From Centropus unirufus (Eukaryota > Chordata > Aves > Cuculiformes > Centropidae), in NCBI GenBank assembly GCA_013397695.1, contig VYZI01000068.1, forward strand, positions 3,082,719 to 3,146,718: a DNA stretch of 64,000 nucleotides, read 5' to 3'. The notes beneath the pieces are model-generated. The model saw nothing but the letters and a program-made list of their open reading frames with translations. It was not told the DNA's origin and did not search any database. Of the stretch, positions 1 to 13,980 are shown piece by piece (the stretch's first letter is position 1; each line of letters begins with the position of its first letter). Both the position numbers and the translations under genes were made by a program.

Positions 1-3000
1 AAGAAAATGTATTGTTTTCTCTAATCCTTCTGTGTGGCACTAACAGACAGTGGAGACATCATTTAGCCCCGCTAAATAAAATTTTAAGGGGAAATATCTT
101 GAAGGAGACACTCTGCCTGCTTTAAAATTGTTAGTTATGATGATGTTCACATTTTGCCCTATGAAGAGAAAAGGCCATTCTGTGCTTCAATGAAAGCATG
201 GCATATATTTCCAACACTGACGACAGTTTCTAATTCTAAATTCAGAAGAGCAGTTCAACACATTTCTAGTTACCAACCGCTTCAAGGGTAGCTAGGAGCT
301 AACTGTAAATTTATTTATTTTTTTTTCTGGAAGACACCCCAGAAACTGTAGAATTCAATAATTTATTTCATTTTGTTAAAACAATATGGCTTTCTTCTTA
401 TTTAGAATTAAAGGACGTTTCCTATTTAAAGCCATGAGAACATTGCAGTCTATTTTCTGCTGGTTTAACTATGCTGGTCTGCTATTGCCATCTACTGGCT
501 TCCTTGTATGCTGCACATAAAACACATATGGGATGTTTTCTTAAAAAGCAGTTAAAAAATATTGCCCTAAAATCATGTAGGTAAAAAGAAAGATAGAGAA
601 AATCGGGGAATTTGAAAGAATTTCGTTGGTGTGGAAATCGTGCCATAAGAAAGCCGATTGTGGACAATGCTCACAGGACAACACAGACAATAGATGGGAA
701 GTGATAGCCAAGGCAGGGCTTCCTCCCTAAGCCAAGCAAAACTGACAGACTAAACTTGACTTCTTTTCCACAACAGCCAAGGAATCTCACCTCTAAAAAT
801 GCCACTGAGAATTTGTAATATTATTTTTAAATTGGCAGAACACAGGGCAACGACGCATCAGCCGCTTGCCCCTTGGCAGGCAGTGGCCCTGCACCCGGGT
901 CCCCAGCACAGGGAGGACTCTGCAAGAGGCAGAGAGCTGCACCAACTTTATGAGGAACTTGTCGCTTTTGCTGTCTTATTTGATTCGTGTGAGCCTTCAG
1001 TTGGAGCTTAGTCCCATTGTCAAGACAGAGACCTTATACAACCTTAATAGAAGATTATCATCAGTCTTTCCTCTGTCTTAATAATGGCAAAAATACAAGC
1101 ACAAAAGTGACAACACACAGGCAAAACTTTTACACTTCAGACGAAACACAAATTCAACGATGGTCGGTTCATACAAGGAATTACAGCACACCTCTGGATA
1201 GCAGAAGCATCCTGAAAAAATTATTTTGGCTCTTGGGCATTATAGCCATTGTCACACCTAGAGGGCACAGCCACAGGATACTATTCTAAGGCCAAAGAAA
1301 AGAAAAACATGGGAGGACATTCAAGGAGAACCAAAGGAAAAAAATCTCTCCCTAGGTTTTAAAAGGACAATTTAGTAAAAGTCTGTTTTTATGCTTTTAC
1401 TGCAGTATCAGAAACCTGATTCTGCAAATATTTTGGCACATGCTGAACAGTAACATGGCCATCCTGACACAGACCAGAGGAGGCACTAGGCCAGCCTCTG
1501 TCTCCTGCACGGACTCGTGGTCGATGCCTATGATGAGTTTAAGAACAGGACAAGTAAAGCGATCTTTCTCTTATATACTCTCCCTTCAGCAAGCTGTGTT
1601 TTTTTAGGGACTTGTTAATTCTCTTGCTGTTTTAAAAGCTCCAATTAAAATTTTGCTGGCAAAGCTATGTTGGTTTAAGGGAGTTGTTTCCTAACTGACA
1701 TAGTTACGCTGGTAGAACTTTTACGGATGTATTAATGTATCAAAGAAAAGTCTCTTTGCCTGTATAGTAGATACTTCTTGAGGAATCTTTTGCTAGATCA
1801 GCAAAGGAACTACTTTGCTAAGCATGCACAACATGTTCATTATGGTAGTTTGTCCAAACTGACAGTCCTTTCAAATGTGGAAAAACTTGACATCTGGACA
1901 CATGCATGAGAACCTGTAGCATGTTCCTGCCCTGAATGATCAGAGAACACTTTTACTGAGGATTATCACATCAACAAAGCAGACAAAAGCCTCAACCAAA
2001 TGAGTGAATACATTGTATTTGGAAATCGCTGAAGGAAGCAGTAGCCACGGTTAAGGTATATAAAATACACATGGCTTCAAACTTCCTCCCAGTCAAGCTG
2101 ACCACATCCATATCTTTAGAAACTTAAATTTTCATATTGTAGTTTTAATTGGTGCATATGATGAATACTGATTGAGATCTTTGAGGTGTGTTACTTCTTA
2201 TCACCAAAGAAAACAGGCTTATAATATCATGCAAGTGTGAGGATATATTAAGAACTAAATACCACAGATTAGCTATCTCGGTACATATACCTCAAAATTA
2301 TGCTAATGGTTAACTTTTATACTATTAAGTAAGCTATATAAATATATGCACATATTAACATATGTTCACAAACACACAGGCAGACACAGATGTGTTATAC
2401 AATATATAGAAGGCACCTCTATATATTATATACACAAGCACTCAAAAAGTTACAGTAAACATACAGGCAGGCACAATAAAACAGTATTTTTGTACAAAAT
2501 ATACTCAATGCAGGTCTTCAGTGCTGAACAATATGTTACAGCATCTGTACATACTTTGAAAACTCTAAATGCAAAACAGGCTTTGTTAATAAGATTCACT
2601 TATTTAAGACTTCACAGTTAAGATTCCCAAATGTAAAGCCCTGACGACATGCATTTCAAATGTATATTAAGTATGCTTTCAAATGCAGGAACAACGATTA
2701 TAGGCTTTGCTGTTTTGCTTTTTGCTTTATTTTACCTATTAAATTAGTTTTGCAGAAAATATAAGTAAGTTAAAAACAAAATTATCTAGCTTTCTGAAAC
2801 ATTGCAACACTAAAGAGGTCTACGCTTCCCCATCTCTTCCAAGTTTTTAGAAAATAATTGACACAAGCTAATCAAACCACTTTCTGAAATCTGTAAAAAT
2901 ATTCCAAACATTTCTACTTTAGAGGCCAAGATGCAGGATTAATCATGCCAGAGTATGATGTTCACTCACAGAGATGATCACTAAAAATAATCTGTTAAAT

Positions 3001-4785
3001 ACTAAAAAATAAATAAAAGCCATTAAGAATATAATTAAACATATATGTATTTTTTTCTGATGTATACATCTTTCAGTGGAAAGCTTTACTATGGTGCCTT
3101 TTTTATTACTCAAGTGTCAAACTTCTGTAAACAATTCCTTGGCAGAGCAATCAGAGAAAAGGGGAAAAATAGGAGGGTGGGGAAATTAAAAACATAAAGG
3201 AGGCAAGGGATGGATGAAGACAGAGGCATCATTTCTTGCTTTTAGCTTTGAAGTCATTACCATGGAGGATCTGAGCAGTAGTTCTCATGGACAAGCGTGC
3301 TGGCAGTCCATTCGAAAGGAACACGGTTTCAGCTAGTCTATACAGAACATACCTGCATTTCAGATGAGCAATGGGTATGTGATGTTTTAGTTGTGGGAGA
3401 GCTGTTGCAGTATTATTGCTTAAAAATGAAAATAAATAAATGCTGACTATGTTAGCTGATGACTGAGAAAATCTAAGAAAAGCATGAGGAACAACTTGCT
3501 TCCATGTTGAGGACGTTCAGGGTTGGAAAGAGTAAAGAAAAAATATGAGAGAGGCACAGCTTGAAATTTTAAGTACTTATACAAGGCAACTTTGAGAGAC
3601 TATCGATTTTGCTGCACAAACAGTTCACACCTGTGAGCCAGATTGCATGTGCTGAGCTGAGCTTACTTCATGCTGATTTAACTCACCACTGGAGGGGCTG
3701 AGCTGAGAAACATGAAAGTGGAAACAGTACAAGAAAGTGTACATGTGCAGTCACACCACCTGCAATTTATGGGAGCTGGGAACGTACACTGAGTAATCTG
3801 ATATGGGAATGGTTATGTTTAACATGTCACTTATGTTTAGTGACTATTTGGAGCATTAACATTACCATGAGTAAGAAAGAAACGCTTACAAACACAGGCA
3901 GATGTATAAAAAATGTGAAGGATGTGCATGTTGCTATTCAATGGCATTAGTACAAATAATCTCAAAATACACTGCATGTATTCTGTGTGCATGTATATCT
4001 AGTACACATGCTAGTCTTTGGGGAAAAAATACAAATGTACGCAATGTATGCCACCCTGAGGATGCCATTGAAACTTCAGTAAAGCTTGGTCAAAAGTTTG
4101 GCCAACCTTGGTTTAAGAAGCTCTGACATATTCTAGCCTGGAATACCTAGACTGGAACTTCGATATGATAGAAGGCAGCAAGGAGGTCCATTAAGACTTT
4201 ACCCATTTAAGTTTTTCTGCCTAAAGGGAAGCAGTTTGTATGTGACGGTCCAATAAAATGCTGCTGCCCACAAAAATCTGAAGTGGATGTACTCATATCA
4301 ACTAAGAAGGTAGCAGTGAGGCACGATAGCTCTCTCTGATGTCTTCAGAGAAGAAACGCTTAGGCTGACATACAGACTTTTTGCTACAATTTTGAAGTAA
4401 TTTCCATTTTAAAATGCTGCTGTCCTTCTATTACAATCTCAGTGGGGCCTCAATCCATGTAATGATTCTGCTGCCAAGTAAAATGTCACGATTCCATAGT
4501 TCAGATTGTTGAATCTACATTGCAGTTAGGTCTGCTGATCTTCTGGTAAAATGTGGAAATGTGTGTACAGTTATATCTGTAGGGCTGTTAAATAACAATG
4601 TGACTCACAAGGAGAATCAACGGAGAAACTGTGCAGAATATCAGTCTAACTACATTTACTCTAATTAAAAACTAGAATTATCTAAAGATTAACCCTCTCT
4701 GGTTTCTTTTGGTGATATGCCCTAAACACACACTGTATTGTGAGCACATATTTAAGTGTTTCGGCTGTGTATTTCAGATGCTTAC
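1..4785 (-). other. DCLK1 intron (incomplete), 3'-most in the window
   Basis: AT-rich sequence with no exon I can support. It has a GC-rich pocket at about 840-960, discussed as a possible cryptic terminal exon, and short TA/ATAT-rich stretches near 2330-2430. No transposon or RNA gene was recognised. Confidence 0.75.
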
Positions 4786-4899
4786 TGCTATGACAGAAAC
4801 TCCAGCTGCTGTGCTGTTCGGTTTAGGGCCTGTGTTGAAATGCTTCTTTATCTTCCCAGCTACTGAGAGCTGATGTTCATTCTCTGGAAGGCCATCATC
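4786..4899 (-). CDS. DCLK1: DCLK1 exon: start of C-terminal regulatory tail
   Basis: A 114-nt exon of 38 codons, phase 0 both ends, starting DDGLPENEHQLSVAGKIKKH and ending TAAGVSVIA. It directly follows the kinase domain and is the conserved beginning of the autoinhibitory tail of DCLK1. The acceptor is tttctctgcag and the donor gca/gtaagc. In mammals the next exon is one of two alternatives, reading about LDHGFTIKR or TTALDKERQVF. I searched the minus strand of 1-4785 for both and found neither, so the C terminus lies beyond the left edge. Confidence 0.97.
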
Positions 4900-7800
4900 C
4901 TGCAGAGAAACAAAGCAAAATAAAACTTCAGAGAGAAAAGTTGAAATAAAAGAATTGCAAGGTGATTCTGATGGCTCCTGTCAGCATAGAAAAGCAAAAA
5001 AAAGTTTGTAATGAAATATGGACAAATTATTATCTCCGTCAATATATGTAAGGTATTTAAAAGATGAACATCATATTATGTCACAAACCAGCTTCTCTGT
5101 TCTTTACCCAGTATCTTCCTCCCAAATTGTAAGTAATGTTAATTAATAATAATTGTTAAATATTTTATTATTCTTTCTACCACATCTTAATTAACAATGC
5201 CTTGTTATTTTTAAGTCCATTAATATTTCAAAGCTTGATAAGCTAAAACCTGTTTATGATTCTGTTTACTCATCATATAAATTTAAAGATAATGACCTCA
5301 AGAGTAGAAAGCACCCAAGAGATTAAAGAGGCCCTGTTTTGGTGGGATGCAAGAAAGGATCTCCAAAAGCCCTGAGAGACACCAATAAGTTCCTTGTCTC
5401 ATCATAAAGGTTACAAACTCAGGGGCTCTGGGGTGGTGGGAATGTTTCAGCCACAATTCAGTGAGTCTCACGGCGTGGAAACCCTGGTGAAATAGGAGCT
5501 GAGAAATACCCTGACTGAGATCCTTGGTGAGCACAGGACCTCACAAATGCTGGGATGTATCACTGCCTACATCTGCAGGCCAGGTTAGGTGTGGGCTCAT
5601 GGCTTGCTGTGGCATTTCCCTGCAGACTATGGCTGTACCGTACTAAAACCATAGTTAAACAAAGCCACCTCTGCAAATCAAATCTCTGACTGACTGGTAA
5701 CAAGGGAACGCAATTCCTTCCCCAGTCCCAAGGTACACAAGCCTGGGACACTGCAGAGGTAGAGACTACCCAGGGAAGGACAGACAGATGTTCAGACTGC
5801 CAGGAAAAGTAAAGAAGGGTGGATGCCAGCTTTGGGTGACTTCTTCCTTGCTGGAAGACACACATTCTCAATTTGAGCCAACCTGAGGTGAAAGTAGGCA
5901 CACAAGTGGCAGACAGAGGCAGATGCGTGTTCTGCTATCATCGACACCGTGTAGGCTGTGTGAGAGCTTCAGACCAGAAGCCATGCAGCTGGGCAGGGAG
6001 GTGCCTCCTCCCAACTAAGACATCCTGTTTTATAGAGCAAACCTATGTGCACATAGTCATGCTGGCATCCTCAGCACTAAAGAGAACCCTAGCTGAAAGA
6101 AGGGAGTTTGCACTTTTGTGCAAGTCACTTGGTTGAATTCAAGCCCACAAGAAGGAAGCAATATTTTAGAAATTGCAAATAAGGCCCTTATGCCTGAAAA
6201 AAAAAGTGAAAAAAGCCACTGCTTCCTCACTAGCAGAATATGCAGGATTTCAGGCAATAATATGCAGGACAGGCAGAACATGCATGATATCAGGTCACTA
6301 GCCATCCACAATGGTCATCTCAAGCTGGCACTGTATATATGTGTAGTTATCAACAGGTGAAAAAGTTCTTAAATTCCACTTTAGTGAAGCCCTAGCAGAA
6401 TACATGCAAACAACAGACAAGATCAGAATACAGAGATATGACACTTTTTTTTTCTGTCTTTGCAGCAATTCTGAGCACACTTGAAGAGTTACAGAGTTGC
6501 TGAAGTAAATCATTTGCATGAGCATGTGGGAATTTTAGGGAGGCTGGTTTGGGTTTATTTGTTTAGTTTGAGGAGTTTGTGATCCCTCAGCCCGTAAGAA
6601 AATGTCTTAGCTGGCAAAATATGGTCAAACGTTCCCAGCTGCAAAACACGGAACAAAACAATACAACCCAGTAGATAATTATTGTCTAGCACCAGGGAGT
6701 TTTGGCTTGGTGGTATATGACCCCTAAAAACAACCTGCTTTCCACTGACCTTGCCTTTCCCAGAAGAAAGCTAGTGCGTAAAGTGAACTCTTCTTCACTG
6801 GATGGTGGGGGGCTAGGAGGAAATAATTCTCTTGGCTTTCTTGACATGAAAGCCTGTCAAATGTTCATGCCATCTTGTCAAAAGACTAAATTATGGAGAA
6901 GACAATAGTTACCAAGACTGTGGTAGTATTTTATTGGTGAAGCACCACACCCATAATTCTAGTGGCAGTGTGCCAGAGGCACATAGACTATCATCCGCCT
7001 CAACTTAGGATGCAGCAGAGGGACATAAGGGAATTACTATATTGTTATTAAATTTTCTTATTACTGTTAGTGCTAACACATGTTCAGTAGTTATTTTTAT
7101 CCTAATGTGTTTTATAAACTAATATATATTAGTTGGCTCCTGGAATCACTTCAGCCAACAATAAAATAGATATTGAAGGTGAGAAATGACAATCCTTTAA
7201 CTACATACAAAACAAGCTGCTCTACAGTTTCAAAAGGAAAGAAGTGGAAAGAAAACCCCACCAGATTCACCAGGATCAGCAGGGTAGGTCGTAGAATTGG
7301 AGAACAGGCTAAACACCGCAGACAAGAATTTCATCAGGTTGCTGTAAAGGGAAGAATGTCAGCCCCCAAAGAGGTTAACTGGTCCTTTCCCCTCTTCTAA
7401 CATTTTGCTATAGGAGCTGTTTCTTGCAGCTGGTTAGGATCCTGGAATTTCTTCTCAGCTGTAGGAGTTAGGACAAGATCTTTTAAAGCTGACCAGTGGT
7501 TTTTGGTGCTCAGCACTGGGAACTTTAGAGAGTCATGCGAGAGAGAGAGTCAGAAAATGTTGACTGCTGATGGTCTGAAAGAAATGCTCTCCTGAGCAAG
7601 TCTCAGAAGTTGAGCAGTCAAAATTCTTTGACAGTTTAAAAATGCTGGTCCAGAATTTGAGATTTCACTTTTATTTTTTCAGTGTATGCTTCTTGGGTAA
7701 TATGTATAAATATATATGTATATATATTTTAATCAGTGTGCACATATTGATCTATTAGCATGAAATAAAAATAAAACTAAAAAACAGAGGTCAAAAGTCT

Positions 7801-10800
7801 TGGCATCATTTGAGCAATTAATAAATTATGTTTTAATATTTGCATTGCTCTGTCGCAGGAGACATTGCCACTCAAATTAAAAAAGAATTTTTAAAAAGAC
7901 GGTATTCAGTTCAGAATTTCCAGACTCCTACTGCACTGAAGCACTCAGATCCATTTCACAAGTCAGTCACAGGTGCTTTACTTTCTAGGTCAAAACACAT
8001 CAGATGAATAAGTCATTACATAAATAACAATTAGAAATGCAGAAAATTAAAGCAAATAGAAGTGCTGGAAAAACTTTTGGATTCTGTTTCCTTTAAGGAT
8101 TACAAGGAGATTGTTCTTTTGGCAGTGTCCAAGGGTGTAACCAAAGGTAGTGCAGCTGCCAATTAAGAAATGTCTTTTACAATTAACTTTAACTTACAGA
8201 TTTTCAGCTTTTTATTTACCATTTGGTTATTCATTCTTTTTCCACAGACATTTTGAAGACAGATGTGGTTAAGCAAACATGTAAAAGCTTTAGCTTCCTT
8301 ATTTGATTTTAGTCTGGTGTGTGCCATCCTTCTCCAGCAACAACACACCACATTTTCAATTGAGTATTTTACAAGAGAATGATTGACAGAATGTAGTCCA
8401 TTCCTTTCAGTATTCATTGCTCAATGCTGCATTAGAAAATGTTAACTAATTATAGGACAGAAAGAAAGCATATTTCAGGTTATCAATATCATCAATGTTT
8501 TAAACATCAGATGTCAAACTTCCAGCTACTTTAATAATCCTTTGGCTTTGCAAAGAATTTGAGCAGGTAACGGAAAGATCTGGGGTCCCTGCAAGGGGAA
8601 GATAAACTGATGAATTTGTTTCCAGGTCTAAGTGTACTGCATAGGAGAGACAAATCCAAATAAATGAAATGGAGGGGGCAAGGAACTGCTGCTGAATTGC
8701 ATTTAGAATTCAAGATCTCCATCTGTGGTGGTGGCATGTAGCCAACATCTTTTCAGGTTTCTTTTTTTTTTTTTAATTGAATACAGCTGGGATATTATTG
8801 ACATAGGAACTGTTTTACTGGTCTGACTCTGACCATAACAAGTTTTGCAGTTTCCAAGAGGATCACAGCTATTTTTATAGCAAAAACTGAAACTGAAATG
8901 AGGGTTGGCCCCTATTGAAACTGTCAAAGTACATTCCAGGAATCTCTGCAATTCACCAAGTAATCACATATTAAGCAGCTATAAAGTAGAACAGTTATTT
9001 ACAATCTACAGAATGTTTTTATACAGTGTAAGCAGTTAGAACACTTCTATCAAAGGTTTGATCAAAGAGAGAAAATGTTTCTTAAAAGTGTCAAAGAAAA
9101 CACATGCCTGCTTTTCAAACAAGATGTCTTATCCAGTATTTTCGCTGCAAGTTTAACACTCTATGAATAGTTTCAAAACAGAAATAAGAAAAGGAACGTC
9201 CAGCATTTTGTGCCACAGAAACATATTTAAACAAATTATTCAGGAAAAATGGGGTGTTTAAGTGTACTCCATGTACTGTTTCTTCTCAGAAAGGCAGTCT
9301 ATTTTACAAAAGTGGCAGATAATTGCTCTGGTCATTACAACACATAGACCACAGAGCCTTTTATAAATAGGGATGAATATATTGATTCCCTGTTCTGAAG
9401 CTGGGAAAATGAGGTACAGGGAGGTTGTGTGACAGACTGTTATCTAGTGAGGTTGGATTTGACACGAGTGTATCATTCTGCCAATGCACACAAGCAGGGT
9501 GTACTGGGCCTCTAGTGCATGCTTCCCAGATCCAAATCAGAGAAGTATCCTTTTTCATGATAGCATTTAAGCACCTGTTTCAACTCAGCCATGTTCTTAT
9601 TTCTCCTGAAGTGAATTGGGATTTTAGTGCCATCTATTTAATTTTATGCCTAATATTAAGCATTTCCATGTGTGTTGCTTTGAAATAGAAGTGATCTATG
9701 GAATGTGCTCAAGCACTTTCTTGAACTGATCCCCATGTTAGCCTTCCAGAAAAAATGTCTGGAGGATACATAACAGAATTCAAAACATGTTTTGATCTGT
9801 GTTATGAACTACCATTAGTGTAATACTGAAAATACTGATTTGTCTCAGTTGCTAAAAGCAGCAATCGGACAGAAAAGAAGAAATTGCAGAACTGTCATAG
9901 AATATTTGTTTCACTTATATATGGGCAGAACTGTAATAGGTTTTGATTGCAAAGAATTATAATCAGCATAAAACTACAAGAAGTGAAGCAGAGCTAGACC
10001 AAAGTGAATTGAATGTAGTATCCTGTTTTCAAGATTGAATGGTAGTCACTGTTTCTGAAATAGTACCTTTGAGGAAGACAAGTAGATCTTGAACTCTCTC
10101 TGCTATATTCTCCAGTTTCTGCCAACCAAGTACTTAGGAACTTTGTGAGCCAAGAGTTGTATTCAGACCACCTTATTTAATAGGCACCAATGGGCGTATG
10201 CTCAAAAAATGTACCAAACTCCCTTTTAAATCCATAGATACTTGGCATCTACATCATCCTCTGGCAAAGGGCTCTGCTTTTTAACTTATTGCACAGAAAT
10301 CCAGGAATTTACCAGGGTTATTTCAGTGACCAGAGCTCAGGTTTTGGTTACTGGGGCTCTGGGGTATTTAAAGACTTCAGCCCATCTCCTTTCCCCATCT
10401 CTCCCTATAAACAGGAACTATTAAGGGCAGGGAACAGACCTTCATGTTACCCACACCATCAGCATCGTGTTACTAAAAAAGAGCTGCACCTCTTCTTAAT
10501 AAGTTAAGCTAAAATGGCTTGCTAAAACACATCATGTATTTTACCAATGTATTTTTCAGAAAAGAGCAAGATTAGTGCCCACATCCTTATGTGGTGTAAA
10601 CAAGCGATGTTTCAGTAACCTCGACAGCACTGTGCAGGCTGATACCATGGGTGACCTGGCCTCTCTAGGGCTTCTGAACAGACCTTTCCATCTCTTCCTC
10701 AGCAGGACTCCAGAAATGCCCACCCATTCTCTTCCTGTGTGGCCAGCAAGACACCTCAGTCCCTGAAAGTCATTATGAACTGTGACAGAATGCTATGTCC

Positions 10801-11963
10801 AAGGATAGAACCCAATACCAAGGAAAATTAATACCTAAATTGCTTGAATGTCATTTTAAAAATGAAAAGATTGTTATCAGACATTGTGCTGGATCCTTGC
10901 ATTTTTCGTACTCTGCAGAGGTCCTCTGCATAGTAGCATTTAGAATAAAAAAAAATTTATTTGGGAAATAAGCGAGGCTCCAGAATTTAAAGCATATACT
11001 TGGTAAACAGTTGACTAATAACCAGTATTCTGGGCTATATAAAGGACACTTTCATAAAAAGAGAATAACAGGTTACTGTACAATTGAATTTTCAGAATAG
11101 TGTTTTAGTGAGAAGATTTTGGATAAGGCAGCTGAGGGACAAAATAGTATTCCAGAGAGGACTGCACACAAAACCTTCAAACAAAAAAATGAAACATTAT
11201 TTCTTCCACCTTTATTCTTTTTTTTTCTGCTTATCCCGATTGAATCTGGACTTTCTCCAATTTTTCTTTCTTGTCATCCAAATATTTTAAAACATATTGA
11301 ACAATCTAAAATAATTAGCAAATATTAAGTAGTGTCCTTGCCTCAGTATTAATTAAAGAGAAACCTCTTTATTCTCTGCCAGATTTATCTGTATGCCACC
11401 TCACTGATTACCACTTTTATGGCAAATGTCCAGTTGCTTAGAGATAAGCCAGGAGACATAAATAGCTATTTCATGGTAAGTCAGATTATATGGATATAGC
11501 TGCACATAAATATACATATATTTCAACGTCAGAAGCTAAATATAATTCTAAAGGTTTCCCTGTTTCATGCTGGATCAAGTAGGCTTAACACTATGGACCA
11601 TATTTCAATAGCTGTTAATCACGACTGTCAGATTTTTTAGTCCGTCTGATTTTAGGAGAGCAAACTGTGTCACTGAACCTGCAAGCTGATTGTTAGAGGC
11701 ATACATTTTTCAAGTGAGGTTGAGACATGTTGAAAAGCCGGCCCAAAATATTTCAGAGAAAATGCAGCTGAGCATGCATAAAATAGCAGCCACTCCAGCG
11801 TACGTGTGATATACTAAACCAGCCTGGAACCCAGCTTATTTCCAGTTAAATCTGTGGCATTTTTAGAATGTGCTGTCTACAAAAGGGCATAGAAAGGACT
11901 TGACAGAAATGAACTCAAAGGTGCCAAATTACAAGCAGCATCTACAAGCCTGAAAATACTTAC
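4900..11963 (-). other. DCLK1 intron, 7.1 kb
   Basis: No coding exon is seen between the kinase end and tail exons. It contains an imperfect direct repeat at 6233-6294, TA-rich runs near 7080-7130 and 7700-7730, and a slightly GC-richer stretch at 5340-6030 that I could not assign to any repeat family. Confidence 0.75.
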
Positions 11964-12044
11964 ATTAACCCATGGATGCTCAAGAACTTGCAGGGCTGAG
12001 AACCGCAGATCTACATCTACTTGAAGCATCATTGTGATAAGTTC
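11964..12044 (-). CDS. DCLK1: DCLK1 exon: end of kinase domain (HPWV)
   Basis: An 81-nt exon of 27 codons, phase 0 both ends: ELITMMLQVDVDLRFSALQV, then LEHPWVN. It holds the conserved Arg of subdomain XI (RFSALQVLEHPWV) and closes the kinase fold. The acceptor is catttctcag and the donor ttaat/gtaagt. From memory, the mammalian sequence reads LLVDVDQRFSAVQ where this reads LQVDVDLRFSALQ, three substitutions within 13 residues. The LQVDV form with Gln also resembles DCLK2 (LQVNV), but every neighbouring exon is DCLK1. Confidence 0.96.
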
Positions 12045-13155
12045 CTGAGAAATGGAGTACTGGGTCAACTTTAAAAAACACTTTTTAAGAACAAATCAAC
12101 ATTTAGTTCGCTAAAGTGCTCTTTAAATGATTATGTTAGAGTGCTCAAAGACAGTGTGAACTACCAACTGCAAAAATATATTAAGATTATTAAAAAAAGG
12201 GAACAACTATGAACTGCTGAACATCAAGCTGAACTTTTAAATCCATATCTAATGTACCTTGAAAAACTGGAAGACAATTCTGAGCTACAGTTCTGTGGTG
12301 ACTGTTCAAGAGAAAAGCACTTAAAATATAATGTACCAAATAGATGGTTGCATGAAATCATGTTAGCTTCCCATGAAAACAAAAGCCTCGTAGGAAAAAA
12401 CTCTTAGAAAAAAAAGATGGCAAATCTAGAATTTCAATTTAGGCTTTCGTATAAATGACATAGATATTGTTTTAAAACATCCTTAAAACTATTATTTTTC
12501 ATCCTCTGATTTCCTCTGCAATTACCTAGTTTTCTTCTGGCATGTAAATAAAGATATATCCAACTCTACCTGTTAGTGCAGTGCACAGAAAACTGGATAG
12601 TGTTATGACAGCAAATAAAGGGGTGTGGCTAAACCAACCTTAATAATTCTTAGTGACAAGGAGAAGTTAAATTAATAGGCTAATGCTTCAAAACAGAAAT
12701 TTTAAATACAACTGTTTGGAAGAAGGAGTTTCACAGGAAAAAAACAGTAACGAAGGACTTGCAGAGTTCTCATGAACGATGCCATGAAATAAAGCCTGCT
12801 ACAACACAATGCTGTATAGGGGACTTCTTCCAACTCTGTAAATGTATCTCAGTCATTAATCTCATTAGTTAATGGGCTACAATGCTAATCCTGATGACTC
12901 TCCATATATCTGTAAAAGTAGGATATCCCCAGAATGGAGATTCAGAACATGGAATGCTTTTATTATGCTCATCCATTTCCAAATTTCAGGGGTTTTCTGA
13001 TTTATTCACAAAAAACCGATCACACTTAAAGAAACAGGAGGGCAGTTTTGCCTGGATTTGCCTTACAGGCTACAGAAGTGAATGGACAGAAATTAAGCAC
13101 TTCTCTACAGGATGACCATACAAATAGCGTTATGGTTTTGGTGTTTTTTGATTTT

Positions 13156-13200
13156 TCTACATACACATATGTAGTATGTATGTATGCATGTATGTATCTA
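13156..13200. repeat. Imperfect TATG/TGTA microsatellite
   Basis: About 45 bp of repeated TATG/TATGCATG units (tagtatgtatgtatgcatgtatgtatc), interrupted by single-base changes. Confidence 0.7.
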
Positions 13201-13569
13201 CCTATCATTCTATCTTTATGTGCGTGTTAACAGTGCATGCCAGATTCTCAGAAAATCTGTGAGTTAAACTGTTGCTCCAGTGCACTGATGAGATCAGAAA
13301 GATTTCATCTGCTCTGCAGGTAAAATGGACTTGATCAGGATCTGCATTTGAAACAGATAGTATCTGCCTTAGCACACCTCAGAATCTACCTTCTTTGTGC
13401 CATGTGCCAAGAGACAATGGAGCACAAACCGGTGTCCAGAACAAGTCTGTATTCCATACCATACAGACAACCATAAGGAGATAAATGTAATACAGGACCT
13501 GGTTCTTTGACAGAAAGAAGCAACAGACGTATCATCTAAGGGGATTAATAAGGGAAAAACAGCCTCCCT

Positions 13570-13609
13570 ATATTATTATTANTTATTATTATTATTATTA
13601 TTATTATAA
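13570..13609. repeat. (ATT)n microsatellite with one undetermined base
   Basis: About 13 ATT units with an N at 13582, which probably marks disagreement in repeat reads. It lies inside the 1.9-kb intron. Confidence 0.9.
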
Positions 13610-13980
13610 TATACAAAGGCTCCAGGCTTGTACCTGGTCTCATCGTAAGTACATATAAAATAAAGTCCCAGGTTGCTTTCAAGCTAAGAAGTGTAGGTCA
13701 AGCAAAGTTACTTAAATTTTTTCTTGCTCAAAAAGGGCTGCTGATGCCTCAATGTGTGAGACATCATACAGAGACAGGGTCTATTTCAGAGCCACCTGTG
13801 GCATCTAACAAGCAGACACTAATCAAACAACAATGACCTTAGTAACTCAGAGGAACTTATAGGTCTAGCAGGAAATGTATGAGACACGTCAAATACAGCA
13901 CAGTGAAAGGGTAGCACACATTAGAATCTGGCACTGGGAATAATATTGGGGAAGGGAGTACCATCAACCAGAAAACCCAC

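Larger units (their letters stand above)
12045..13980 (-). other. DCLK1 intron, 1.9 kb
   Basis: Holds two simple repeats, a TATG-type run near 13160-13200 and an ATT run at 13570-13609. Nothing else was recognised. Confidence 0.8.

Noticed and set aside
1..4785. Known DCLK1 C-terminal exons (LDHGFTIKR-type or TTALDKE-type)
   Set aside because: Looked for on the minus strand in this stretch and not found; they presumably lie left of the window.
5560..5901. 113-codon minus-strand open frame in a GC-richer stretch
   Set aside because: It lacks recognisable motifs and splice signals in phase with the flanking exons; probably chance or an unrecognised old repeat.
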